DNA of 64,000 nt from Rachycentron canadum (lineage: Eukaryota; Chordata; Actinopteri; Carangiformes; Rachycentridae). The stretch is from contig CM076671.1 of the NCBI GenBank assembly GCA_038496675.1, positions 9,784,660 through 9,848,659 on the forward strand, given 5' to 3'. A program made the translations under genes and the position numbers. This document shows positions 28,937 to 39,900 of this stretch, piece by piece. Every line of letters starts with the position of its first letter. The stretch's first letter is position 1. The notes beneath the pieces are model-generated. The model did no database searches, had not been told where the DNA came from, and was given only the letters and a program-made list of their open reading frames with translations.

Positions 28937-31900
28937 GTCAGTCATATTTTTCCTTTATTTTTTTTTCTGCATGTTTTAAACATGGACACCAGAAGCTGTT
29001 ACGTCCTTCGGAATAAACTTCTACTTGTCTCTGTTCTTCCTAGCAAACCTGTGATGGACTTACTGGTCACCCTCTGTGCAACTTACCACCTGAATCCGTC
29101 TGACTACACTGTTGAGGTTCTCTCGCCGAACAAGAACAACATCAGCTTCAAACCAAACTCTCCTATTGGCTCTCTGGAGGCGGAGAAGATTGTGCTGAAG
29201 CCTAAAGGGGTGGAGGAAAAGATCAGGAGGCCGTACATACCAGAGGTGAAAAAAAAAAACAAAAAACAACAACAATGAAAACACAAAGTCTAAATTATCT
29301 ATTGGACAATTAGACTGTAACTTTTGGGAATCGTGATTTATTTTGATGCACTTTAAGTCTCATTCCACAGCTGCTTGAAATAAGAACAAAATCTCTCTTT
29401 GCAGGCGACTGTGCGTCTGTTGATCAACTACAATAAGTCCCATAAGGCTGTGGTGCGAGTGAATCCCAGGGTGCCCCTTCAGTTGCTGCTGCCAGTGATG
29501 TGTGACAAGTGTGAGTTTAAGGTAGAAACAACCGTGTTACTGAGAGACTCTCAGTCCGAAGAGCCGCTGGACCTGAGCAAGACCTTAAATGACCACGGAC
29601 TGAGGGAGGTGTTTGCCAAAGATACGGCCGCTGACCATCGGCTCCAAAACAAGACGCCTGAAGCAGGTACGTCAGGGGGCGAGTGGCGTCCAGGCTGAAG
29701 AGATGAGCCTCTCTCCTGACGGGCTTCCAGCCGTTTTACTCATGTGATATAGATCAGTTCATCCTCTGAACTAACAGCATTGTTTTCTCTCTCAAACAGC
29801 TGAGGTCATCTCACCTCCTGCATTACAAGGTGACACATAAACACATTCATGCACAGTCTCAGTGTTGTCCACCCGTCCTGCTACGTGTCAGGAACTGATC
29901 GGCCTCTTGTGCATTTCTAGAGCTGCCAAAGAAGGAGAAGAAACAGAAGGAGAACGCAGGATTCCTCAGCTTGTTTCGAAGAAAGTCGAAAAAACCTGAC
30001 ACGGTGCGTTGACAGGCCGTGGGAAATTGAACGCGTCAACGAGACACAGCTCTTCGTGTCTGATCAGATCATTTTCCTCTTTGCAGGGAGAAGCAGCGAG
30101 TGCTCCAACTTCTCCTGGTCTCAATCAGCAAAAGTCAGTGAGTATGAACGTGCAGGATGTTTGTTCCTCCAACGCTCAGGCAGCAGATTTACCGAAGAAG
30201 AGGCGAGCCCCGCAGCCACCCATGGGTGCATCACAGAGCGTCCCCGTCAACCTCAGCACCTGCCATCTCAGAGGGCCACCGGTAGGGTTTATCTTCTACC
30301 TTTCTATTTCTTCTTCCTCCTACTTTATCATTCGTTTTCTTCTTCCTCTTCTTCTCTCTTCTTCCTTCCTCTACTTTTTTCCTCTTTCTCTTAATTCTTT
30401 CCTTATTACTTTCTATTTTCTTCCTATTTCTGTTCTGTTTCTTCCTGTTTCTCTTCTTTCTTCTTCCTCCTACTTCGTCATATTTTCCTCTTTTTTTAGA
30501 CTTCTTCTTTACTTCTACTTCCACCTTCTTCCTCCTCCTCTCTTCCTCCTCTTCTTCCTTCATCTTATATGAAATGGCCATCCTTCTTTCCTTTCTGTGT
30601 AGAGTTGTGCAGAATCCACCTTAAGGAGCACGAAGAGGAGGGCCCCGCCCCCTCCCTGTGCAAACACGCACCAGGAGCTGCAGGCGGACACACAGGTTAA
30701 AGGTAAAACTTTCACTGGACCTTTGTGGTGGAGAAGACTGGCTGCTGTTTTAATGATGATGGGCTGAGCTGTCCAAACGCTGCCTGATCCCACAGGTGAA
30801 CTTCCTGTTTAGTTTGCCATCTGGTGGCGATGTTTGAGGCAGCAGTGAAATCGCAAACGATGAATGAAATATGCATGTAGAATAATCCCAATTGACCTTT
30901 TACAGTATTTCAGTGGAAATCAAATGGGTTTTGAAGAAAGGGGGGGTCTTGTATCTGCCAAATCCTTCCGGCTTCAGTCAGGGTCAAGAGATTAGAAGTT
31001 AAATCAAGATTAAAATGTCAAAGTGAAAACCATCAAATATCAGATTTAGCAGTTAAATCCAGCACAAAACACCGCCTTTATCAGTCTGAACAATTTAACC
31101 CTGTTCAGGGCAATTAAAGTGACCCAGAGCCTTGTTCATAGAACATATTGGCTGCAGTCTGTTCCAAGATAAATCCCTCTATTGTCCAAGCCTTCATTCC
31201 CCTGTATTAGTCCGTCTGATATGCTTTTATCTCCTGGATTCAGCTTCTCTCTGTGCATGTCTCCTTTTTACTGATCTGCTTTCACACACTTGAAAGGACA
31301 ATGGTCATTCTGTTTCTAGACTCGGGTTATTGGGAACCATATTTATATGAGGAATAGTTCATTGCAAAAAAAAAAAAAAAAAGTAAAAGTTTAAAGCACT
31401 TTTTCTTTTTGTGTCAGTGTTGTAATTATCAGATTAAATTGCCTGAAGCAGTGTTAGTGTCTTGGTTCACTCCCTTCAGAGTGCAACCCTGCTGAGTCGG
31501 TGTCAGTTCCAGGCTGAAAAACAACTCCCAGCCAAAAGTTGATGATCATTAAACACATTCCTGCACCTCCTACACTTCCAAAATCATGATGTGTGAAAGT
31601 TGATAACCTCCAAGCTTCCATTTAAGATGGTGAGAGAGTTTCATCCTGATCAAACCGGCTTTTGCTTCAGTGCGAGTCATGACTGTTTAGGAAACTTTCA
31701 CAGTGACGGTCGCTGCCCTAAAGCCGAGCTCTTTCTCCTCCCTGCTTACAGACTGTGTTACCTGAGGGGGGTGACTGAGGGCTGCTGCTGTCCCCCTTTC
31801 CTCTCCTCCTTCCATCACCCCTCTTGCTCCTCCTCCTCCTCCTGCGTCGGCCTCTTCCTCCTTCCCATCTTAGTGGCTTCTATGGATGTGTGTCACTGTG

Positions 31901-34306
31901 GCCTGCTGCACTTTTCTTTTAAGTTGTTTATTTTTTTCACATTTCAAATAGTCTTGTTCCTTTTTTTTGTGTCATGTTCTTTGCATTGATCAGATTTTGT
32001 AGACTAATTATCGTGCCTTTGATTCATCATCATATTTGGTAAATTAATCATGCTCGTTTGTGAAATGATAAACGTTCCCTCATCGTAATTATGTTTTTTC
32101 TGCTTTATGCTCATTCCTTTTTTCTGCTAGTCTTTACCTATTGTATATTAATGTTTTGATATATTTATGACTCTTAGTTCTTCTTTATTTGGACTTTATG
32201 CTTTAACAGTTTACAAGCATTTTTGCCACAAATATGTGCATTTAATTTAAATGTAACATTTAGTTTCATGTTAAATATCTGAACAAAGTGATTTAAGTTA
32301 AAAATAAATTAATGTGGAAAATTGAGTGTGTTTCTTATGTGTTTACATGACAAATATCTTTGTGTGTGTAACTGTGCAGAACCTTAGGCCCTTAATTTGA
32401 AAAACTGTGTCCATGTTACTAAGTCTTTCCTGTCTCTCCAGGGACTGTAAACTCTGTGAACACTCCAGAGGAGCTGAGAGAAAGTGATGAGTCAGACTCT
32501 GGGAGCCTATCACTATCCTCATCTTTATCACCACATCCATCACACATGCGCTCGTACTCATCCTCCTCACGTCCATCATTTGATCCGCATCTGCCTTCGT
32601 TTCGGGGGAAGGACTTATCAGACGCCCGCTGCGCTCTTGCCAAAGTCCTGACATCGTCTGTGTCCAAAGGAACTCTGGTCAAGCGGTTGAGGAGTTCTAC
32701 CACCTTCCCAAAGTTATCCAGCGTCTCCTTCCCGTCCATGTCTCCGAGGAGTTCAGACAATGGAGGCTTCTGTGCTGAGCTTGAGTCTGTTGTTAAGTCG
32801 AACCTCCCCACTGAGTCTGAGTGGCTGGATCCTGTCCAGAAGAAGGGAATGACCACTTTCAAAGTGGTCCCCTCGAAGAAACAAGAGTCCCATGACCCTG
32901 AACTCACTGTGGATGTCCCACACCAGTGCCAGGTAACAGCAGAAGAAAACCCAGAGACTGAGGCGTCTCCTGAGGCGAAGAACCATCAAACTGAGGCTGA
33001 GGAGGATTCATACCCCCCTGACAGATCAGACACTGAAACACCTTTGCTCCCTGCTCAGGAGATCCCTGCTCCTGACAGACCAGACTATCCTCCCCCGCCA
33101 CAAGATTTAGATCAGTCCTGTACAGGTTCACCTCTCTCTGAGGTAGACGACAATGATGAAGGGCAGAAAGAAGAGGAGGATGAACCCGAAGTCACATCTG
33201 AGGTCTCAGCAGCTGAACTGTCGGGCTGCAGTGATGAAGAAACAACCAGTGATGCTCAGATCAACTCGCAGGAGCAGAGTGAATTTCTCCAAAGCCCCAC
33301 AGACGTGGACCAGTGTGGCTCAGATGCAGAAGGGAGGGACGTTGAGGAGGAAGAGGTACAAGAAGAAGACAGTTTCCCTCCCCCTCCTCCTCCTGTCTTC
33401 TTCAGTGAAGACGTGGAGGTCATGGAGGAAGGGCGGGAAGATGCTGACACTTCCTCTCTGCCAGCTTCCGAACCAGCGAGTCCCACCTGCAACGGATTCA
33501 GTGACGACCATCGACATTGTGGAGATGAGTCGACCTCGGCGGCCGCGTCTGACCAGTTTTCAGCTGCACCACAGCCTTGGAACAAGACCAGCGCAGGCCT
33601 GTCCAGGTTTGCTCAGGCGGTGGCGCTGGCTGTGCAGAGGTCGCGCCTCCATAGTCATGGGAAAGCTCTTGGCCCACAGGACCCCACTGGTCCACACAAT
33701 ACACTTCCCTCACCCCCCAGGTCGACATATCAGTACGGTAAGTGCCAGTGACTCAATCATCTTTTAGTTTTTGACCAGTTAACAAACACCTGATGGTTGC
33801 ACAGCGGTTTAACACCGACACCTCACAACAAGAAGGTTCTGCGTTCGAACCTGTGGCGTTTGCATGTTCTCCTGTGCCTGTGTGGGTTCCCTCCAGGTTC
33901 TCCAGCTTCCTCCCACAGTCCAAAGACATTAATTGGCGTTTCTAAAAGTCCCCTTTCATATGAACGGGAGCATGAATGGTGTTTGTCTCTGTACATCGAC
34001 CCTGCTGAAACCTGGCGACCTGTCCAGGGTGAACCCCACCCTCACTCAAGGCCCCCCCCGCCCCAAACACATACACACCAATCCTGTAAAAGATGTATGG
34101 ATGCTGCAGGATGCAGATCTTGTATTCACTTGTTCATTAGTGAGCATCAAACTTCACGTTTTAAAACTTAATAATCATCTGTTAATATATGAAACACCTT
34201 TATTACACTAATGTCTGACTGTGTCACTGTTGGCCTGAGGCCCTTTTATTTCTGGCCCATTAGAGAAAAGATTTAAATATTTGACTCTCCTGCTGCAGGT
34301 GCCTGA
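28845..34306 (+). CDS. cobll1: Cordon-bleu-like 1 protein, cobll1 (nine coding exons, about 755 aa)
   Basis: Cobll1 is a cytoplasmic actin-associated relative of the cordon-bleu actin nucleator. Seen: MDEQENPLERDHSLSVVLPG, then MDLLVTLCATYHLNPSDYTV and related blocks forming the N-terminal Cobl domain (residues about 1-180). Two KRAP-type motifs follow, KKRRAPQPP and TKRRAPPPP, then a 432-codon exon rich in D/E, S and P with GMTTFKVVPSKK, matching a conserved block of mammalian COBLL1. Exons join in consistent phase (0, 1 and 2 mixed) with canonical GT-AG sites. The ATG at 28845 is chosen because MDEQEN aligns with an internal methionine of mammalian COBLL1 and no upstream in-frame ATG is found. 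The product is much shorter than the mammalian protein (about 1200 aa), and the C-terminal WH2 domain is not found. Confidence 0.93.
29044..29245 (+). CDS. cobll1: cobll1 coding exon 2: Cobl domain, first half
   Basis: 202 bp after ttcctag, encoding SKPVMDLLVTLCATYHLNPS, DYTVEVLSPNKNNISFKPNS and PIGSLEAEKIVLKPKG, ending CCAGAG|gtgaaa, phase 0. The layout matches the ubiquitin-like fold region of COBL family proteins. Confidence 0.95.
29405..29666 (+). CDS. cobll1: cobll1 coding exon 3: Cobl domain, second half
   Basis: 262 bp after tctttgcag, encoding ATVRLLINYNKSHKAVVRVN, then LLPVMCDKCEFKVETTVLLR and SEEPLDLSKTLNDHGLREVF. It ends GAAGCAG|gtacgt, phase 1. CDKCEF and EPLDL.KSLND-type blocks are shared with mammalian COBLL1. 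Confidence 0.95.
29800..29829 (+). CDS. cobll1: cobll1 coding exon 4 (30-bp microexon)
   Basis: AEVISPPALQ, between ctcaaacag and |gtgaca. Both splice sites and the phase (1 to 1) fit; skipping it would keep the frame, so it may be optional. Confidence 0.75.
29921..30003 (+). CDS. cobll1: cobll1 coding exon 5
   Basis: 83 bp after catttctag, encoding ELPKKEKKQKENAGFLSLFR and RKSKKPDT, ending GACACG|gtgcgt, phase 0. The KEN.GF.S.F..KSKK pattern matches mammalian COBLL1. Confidence 0.92.
30087..30281 (+). CDS. cobll1: cobll1 coding exon 6: first KRAP motif
   Basis: 195 bp (65 codons) after ctttgcag, encoding GEAASAPTSPGLNQQKSVSM and LPKKRRAPQPPMGASQSVP, ending CCACCG|gtaggg. The KKRRAP motif with trailing prolines is a signature of the COBL family. 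Confidence 0.94.
30603..30702 (+). CDS. cobll1: cobll1 coding exon 7: second KRAP motif
   Basis: 100 bp after tctgtgtag, encoding SCAESTLRSTKRRAPPPPCA and NTHQELQADTQVK, ending AAAG|gtaaaa, phase 1. The preceding intron is a long pyrimidine-rich tract (30300-30600). Confidence 0.9.
32442..33737 (+). CDS. cobll1: cobll1 coding exon 8: large acidic/proline-containing exon
   Basis: 1296 bp, phase 1 to 1, from ctctccag|GG to TACG|gtaagt. It encodes a serine-rich stretch, a WH2-like segment (ALAKVLTSSVSKGTLVKRLR), GMTTFKVVPSKK, long acidic runs, a PPPPPPV tract and, near the end, LSRFAQAVALAVQRS, which resembles the FALAVVKRS-type block of mammalian COBLL1. Composition suggests mostly disordered protein. 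Confidence 0.93.
33793..34060 (+). repeat. tRNA-like-headed teleost dispersed repeat in the last cobll1 intron
   Basis: Begins gttgcacagcggttta, has a box-B-like GTTCGAACC at about 33844, then gtttgcatgttctcctgtgc, tgtgtgggttccctccagg, cttcctcccacagtccaaag and ctggcgacctgtccagggtg. This order is that of a very common fish SINE-like or MITE-like repeat. Class is from memory. Confidence 0.7.
34299..34306 (+). CDS. cobll1: cobll1 last coding exon (stop) and start of 3' UTR
   Basis: After ctgctgcag the frame gives only G-A-stop (TGA 34304-34306). A second acceptor, catcatcacag|GA at 34352, would instead add about 22 residues ending in a TAA at 34414-34416. Neither contains a WH2 domain. Which one is used cannot be decided from sequence alone. 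Confidence 0.55.
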
Positions 34307-34321
34307 GCTTCCTCACACACC

Positions 34322-34348
34322 TCATCATCATCATCATCATCATCATCA
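34322..34348. repeat. (ATC)n trinucleotide tract
   Basis: Nine TCA/ATC units just before the alternative acceptor at 34350-34351. Confidence 0.9.
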
Positions 34349-34416
34349 CAGGACTGAGGATTCACAGCTCACTGACGACACCAGCCTCAACATGTCACCT
34401 CCAAATAACTGAATAA

Positions 34417-36540
34417 CTCCAAACTCACTTGATTTTTGCAAAATGCATGTTTGTTTTTTTTTTGTTTTATTTTTGTGTGAGACGTCACGTTGTCCGGTTT
34501 TATTTTTGACTTTAAGTTCACAGGTTGAACGTAAACACTTTCTGTGGTGGAGGAGGCCAAGTGTACAGGACGTGAGTTGTTGAACTGACAACGTCCTGTT
34601 TTTTCTTTACTTCCTTTGAACTTTTCATTCAAGATGTGCCAAGACGGACACAACGCTGACGTCAGAGCGTTTTTTTTTATTTTCTTTTAAATGTAAAACA
34701 AAAGCAATGAGCTTATTCTATATTTGTGCTGGAATTTATGTTCTCCCTCAGGATGTACATTTTTTTTATGCTTTCACACATGAAGAATGCAGTAAAACTC
34801 ATGAACTGTTTCCGACTGGTTTGCTTTTTAGTCACCAGGTGGCAGAAGAGCATTGTTTTTAAATGAACATCCAAGCAGTGTCTATTAGTGAGCTCCTTTT
34901 CCATCCCATGAATTCTGGTGGATGCATCACAAGTGACATTTATTTAAGGATTTTTAAAAAAAATGATGGCAACTGTAGTTTCTTTATTTGCTCAGGAGCC
35001 GTGAATAAAATGATAAAATGTAAAACATATTTCTAAGACTGAAAGTGAGAAGAGAGATCGTTGTCTATGTGTAATCAATATCCATATGAAGGACAGGGGA
35101 AAAAAACTGCAATATTTAAAGGGGACACGAGAATTTCCTGCAGTTCCAGAAAGAAAATAAAAAATATCCTCGTTGGAAGCATCAGTTTCATGCCAAGCAT
35201 TTCAACACCTTCCTGAATAAACTCAGTCCACTTTGCTCACATGCACACACACTGTTATGTCTTTAACGGACCCATACCTCAAGGCAATACTGCATAGCTA
35301 TACTTGGGTGCCAAAAGAATCCGCACTACTATACGTATTGATCCAGCCCTGGCCTTGGAGGAACAGCAAGGAGCTATGCGAGGTAGAGACCTAGCCAGAA
35401 CCGCCTGTGGCTAAACCTCCTTGTTTGCCAGGCCTGGACTGAGTGGGCTCGCTTCAAGACTTTCTTTCTCTCTCTCACACATTCCTTGCTCTACCTGAGG
35501 AGAGGGAGAGAGAGAGAAAGAGAGGTGGACGGGTTGCTGGTGGATGATGGGAGCTGACCGTTGACCCTGTCGTGTTTCTGCAGCGCTCCCCCCAGAGGGG
35601 GTGCCCGGCCCTCAAGGGCACAGCCGTGTCACACTGCCGTTGTCATGGAGAATGCCATTACCGCCCCTAAGGGAGAGAGGCACATCTAACGTTTAAAAAA
35701 AAAAAAAAAAGTATGTGGAAAAAGAAACACACACACACAAGCTGCAGAGAAGCTCTTTTCCTGCCCAAAGCAATGATATCCAATGTAAGTGACAACTCTG
35801 GCATTATCCTTCCTTAGCAGTGAAAGGTTGAATCTCAACCTGAGCAGCAATGTTCATGATTATGCAGACAGCAGAGAGCTGGATTCATAATACAGCATAA
35901 CATCAAATGCTACTCTGTCATGTACATTTATGATCCAGCACCTGGCACCGAAATGCTATCAGCACCGATGAACCTTTGAACGACAACAGACGTCAGGACA
36001 AAGAGGTTTTTGTTGATGATTGTCTCAGGAGACGACGTGGAGAGTGACACAAACAAACAGGGTATTTGAAATCCTGGAGGACAGTCACATGAGCACATCC
36101 TGGTTCAAACAAATGAATCAGGAGACTGTGGCACGAATGCAACATCAGTCAGTGAGTCACTGCTGGTAAAACTCATCCCTGAACAAACATGGATTGTTTG
36201 GCCGCGGATGCCCAGATGTTTCTTCACATTTACGTTGTGTGCAGAGAAGTGAAACTGCACATCGACAGACAAACATCACTTTTCACCCTCTGAGAAACAC
36301 CTTTGTGTTTAAACATACATGTGCACATGCAACAGGAGAAGATAACCCCAAGCCTTTCAACCCAACTGATCCCAGCTATGGCAACATGCCCTTCACCCCA
36401 TTACCCCAGCCCCACCTCACCCCATAATCTTCACATAAAATGAAAAACATCCAGATGAATAGAGAAATTACACAACAGATAAATAAATCGACGATAAGTA
36501 AAACAACACATGAATACAATACAATTAAATCATATTAAAT
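34417..36540. other. cobll1 3' UTR and downstream flank; no gene recognised
   Basis: A/T-rich 3' UTR to about 35010-35220, then a more GC-rich stretch (35250-35690) with a GA-rich centre and a poly-A run at 35695-35710. The GC-rich part may be an unclassified repeat. No coding exon was supported. Confidence 0.5.
35004..35009 (+). terminator. Candidate cobll1 polyadenylation signal AATAAA
   Basis: AATAAA lies about 700 nt beyond the stop codon, with further AATAAA-type hexamers near 35155 and 35215. This is compatible with a 3' UTR of 0.7-0.9 kb; the actual cleavage site is not determined. Confidence 0.5.
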
Positions 36541-36584
36541 ACATTTTTCTTCCTTGTTTAACCCAACGGCGGCAGCCATACTGC

Positions 36585-36900
36585 AGCTTGGTTGTCATGG
36601 CTACAATCGTAAAGATGGCGGTGTAGCTACCTTCCTCGCCATGGCTACTATGACAACAACCATGGCCCGGTTACATATTGGCACCAGATCTACGTGGTTC
36701 GGTTTTGGAGAAGATGATGATGAAGAGCTTCCTCTGCATCTTTGCTGTCGTAGTTATGGATAATAGAAGCAACAACTGCTGCTTCTTTCACATGGGAATC
36801 GAACACAAATCTCCTGTTGCTCTATAAACTACGTCATCGCACTTTTCCCGTTTGCTCGTGTCATATTAACTACGACCACTAGGTGTTGCCTAGCAACAAA
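36585..36900. promoter_or_regulatory. Orphan promoter-like block with RFX X-box and YY1-like motifs
   Basis: Contains the palindromic RFX X-box GTTGCCTAGCAAC at 36885-36897, an X-box-like GTTGTCATGGCTAC at 36591-36604 and AAGATGGCGG at 36612-36621. No exon was recognised beside it. It could be a genuine element or part of a dispersed repeat. Confidence 0.35.
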
Positions 36901-39900
36901 ATACAACTATGGGTCATAATAAGCTGCTGCACTAACGACATATTGACGAGTTTTGTTTTGTTTTGGTTTTTTTTCCAGGGCAGCCTCATATAAATGTGCT
37001 ATATATGTAGTAACTTGCTGCAGGTTCTGGGTGAATTAAGACATATTTTTCAAAAACTAAAAAACATGGCAGCTGCGTCTCGCCTCGCTCCGGCAGAAGA
37101 TGTTTGTCTTGTGTCAGGATTCAGTGAGAAAAGGGGTGTAACAATGTTCTGGTAGGGCTCAGTGCTTCTGCTCACTCATCAGTCTGACTCTGAAGATGAC
37201 CTTGCTGCTGTGCTGTGCATTTCCAGGGGTTTGCTTCTTGCCTGCCCCCCAAAAATATTAGAAAACTACAAATAATGAGTCATGTTTGCTGTTTTCTGTC
37301 AGCTGAGGTTAATGTTTACCATGGAAACATGCTCAGAGCCAACCCTGGAGGTGGGTGGGTTTATTTTTGTGAGGATGTATAACTTGAATTAGACTAATTA
37401 AGATAAGAGAGGAAAATTAAGAGCAGCCCAACACTAGAGACACATAAATAAAACTCTCCCAGTGGCCCCTTACATCAAGTCCCCAGGAGGTTTGTAAAGC
37501 CACTGTTAGATCAAGATAAAATGGACAAAATGTAAAACATACACACATCAGTGAACAGACTTAGTCCTCTGTTGTCTCATACATCTGATAAGAAGTGGAA
37601 ACCTTCAGATCTTCACTGGGAAAAATTCAAATTTTACTCTTTTTGCACAGAATAAGAATAACAATATGACTTGGCCCACATACCGTAGCCTACTGTGAAT
37701 ACACACACACACACACACACACAAAAAGCTCAAATCAATAACACAATATTTGGCCCACACAAATAGCGGTAATGCACATTTATCATTTATTTATTCCTTC
37801 ATCTTTTCATTCATCTCTATTTAGTTATCCATCAGATGTAGCTGCCTGGTGGTGAGAAGATGCCCACGAGCTGGCAGGAGTCAGGATTATGATTATAAAA
37901 CAGTAAGAAGGCCCGGAGGGGGACGGGGGGGGCGCCTCGCTGGATCCACCATGTCTGCATGTGTGTTAGGAGTGCACATGTGCATCGCAGACTACTAATA
38001 TATGTGTGTTTACATGGCACCTCAGTGCTTGGGTAGAAATAATCAATAGATGAATCACCAAAAGCGATGTAGTCCTCCCCAGGCAGTGTGGTGCAGCTTA
38101 ATGCTATTCTTTCCATTCACCTTGGGGAATGGCATCCACCAGGCCTCCCCCCAAAGTGAGGTACGGCTGCCTAAAACACCACCAGCGCTGGAGGGGCTTC
38201 TTGGAAAGTGATGCAGGGAGAGCACAGTTGACCCCCTCACCTCCTCCATGTTTGCGCTCGTTTCCATCCTCTTTGGCGGAGCGGCAAATCACAGAGTTCC
38301 TGCCTCATTGGCATTGTCAGGCGCTTACAGTAGTGTTTCTCTGCATTGTGCTGGTGGTTAACTGGTTCAAATGTTATGGAAATGATATTTACCTCTTCTT
38401 TGATCCTGTAAACTCCAAACAGGGAGGCCTTTTTTTCCCCTGGTTGAGGGAAGAAGGACTTAAAGAGGAGCTATAAATACAAACTGCAGGAAAAAATAGA
38501 TATCCAAAACTGAGCTACCGTGTTAAAATCAATCACATATCTGGATTCTGTACTTGAGCTGAAGCCTTTTAAATCATGATTCAGTGTTGCTGGTACGTTA
38601 AAGGACACGGTGGAACCTTTTTGACACAAACCACAAAGTCAAGCCAGTTTGATTCATGATGCTCGGCAGCTCTACATGAAATAAGCAGCAAGGAACAAAA
38701 GCAGAAGCAGCGTCTGGTGGTTGAACATGCAGTAGACGGCCCCTGTTGCTCTGTGATAGATAGTGGACGAGCCCTATCTCTCTGTCATTTTTCTTCATTC
38801 ATCCCTTATCACTGAATCCTGAGAGAGAGCGAGAGAGAGAGAGCAGGGGGGGGAAAGCGCAGCTTTTCTCTGTGATGAATGGTCGACATCTCTGATTCAA
38901 CACGGTTACAAACTGACACAATCACCGCACTTAATTTGTCACTGCTGGGCTGCTGGTTTGATCAAAACCTCTGGTCTCAGACTCAACAAACAAGCACCTT
39001 TAATGCAAAACAATGCATTTCCTCCCTCTGATCTGCCACCTTCTGCGCTCTGACGCTTGAATATCTTTGACTCTGCCTGCTCCAGTCTAATCACTCTAAT
39101 GACCACACCAGTTGGCTGTAATCTCACTGAGAACTGGCTCGTGATGGAGCTTTGAATGACAATGCAGTGCTGATGTATAACCAAGAGGGGGCACAGTAAT
39201 CCCTGCTTAAGAACAGACCTATTACAACGGGCCTGAGAAACACATTAACTTTGATGGTGGTAATTAAGACATAAGCCCAGAACAGTCAACAACGACTGCT
39301 GAGTTTGTTGCCGATTGGGCTTTTATTTTTTAATTTTAATTGCACAGTGAATAACTTTGCTCACGCGGTTGAGTCTCTTTATTTCCAGGTCTTAAGATGT
39401 GAAACTGCACCTTTTATTTTCAGTATGTCAAACTCAAAGTGCGTCTCTACACTTGATCCAGCTAAACTCAAATTTACTTCAAAATAAAGCTCACTATTTA
39501 CAGTGTAATCACACACTTACTGGTTCCTAAATTAAAGCTCAAGAAACATGAACAACTGCACATTTCAGAGGGAAGAAGAAATAAATTAAACTCATGTATC
39601 AGTGTGAATAAAGTAATCATGGTGTAACGTATTATAGTAGAAATGCAGTTTGGGGGAAGGAAAGGAGGATAAATCTTGGACTAATGAGGGACTTGATTAT
39701 AGAAACATACTTAAAGGAGACTTGAGAGGTTAAACACCAGCACAGACGTAATACACCGTAGGTCCTGTTCCTTATATTAATAGATAATGTATATATAAAT
39801 GTAATGGCAGGTGACAGAAATTACTACACATATAATATTTTAGATATTATGGAAAATATGTTTTGTAGTTTCAGTTTTTACAGGTTTACTTGATTGATTT

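Noticed and set aside
32753..33728. Minus-strand open frames opposite the large cobll1 exon
   Set aside because: Antisense shadows; the plus frame carries the conserved COBLL1 blocks and splice sites.
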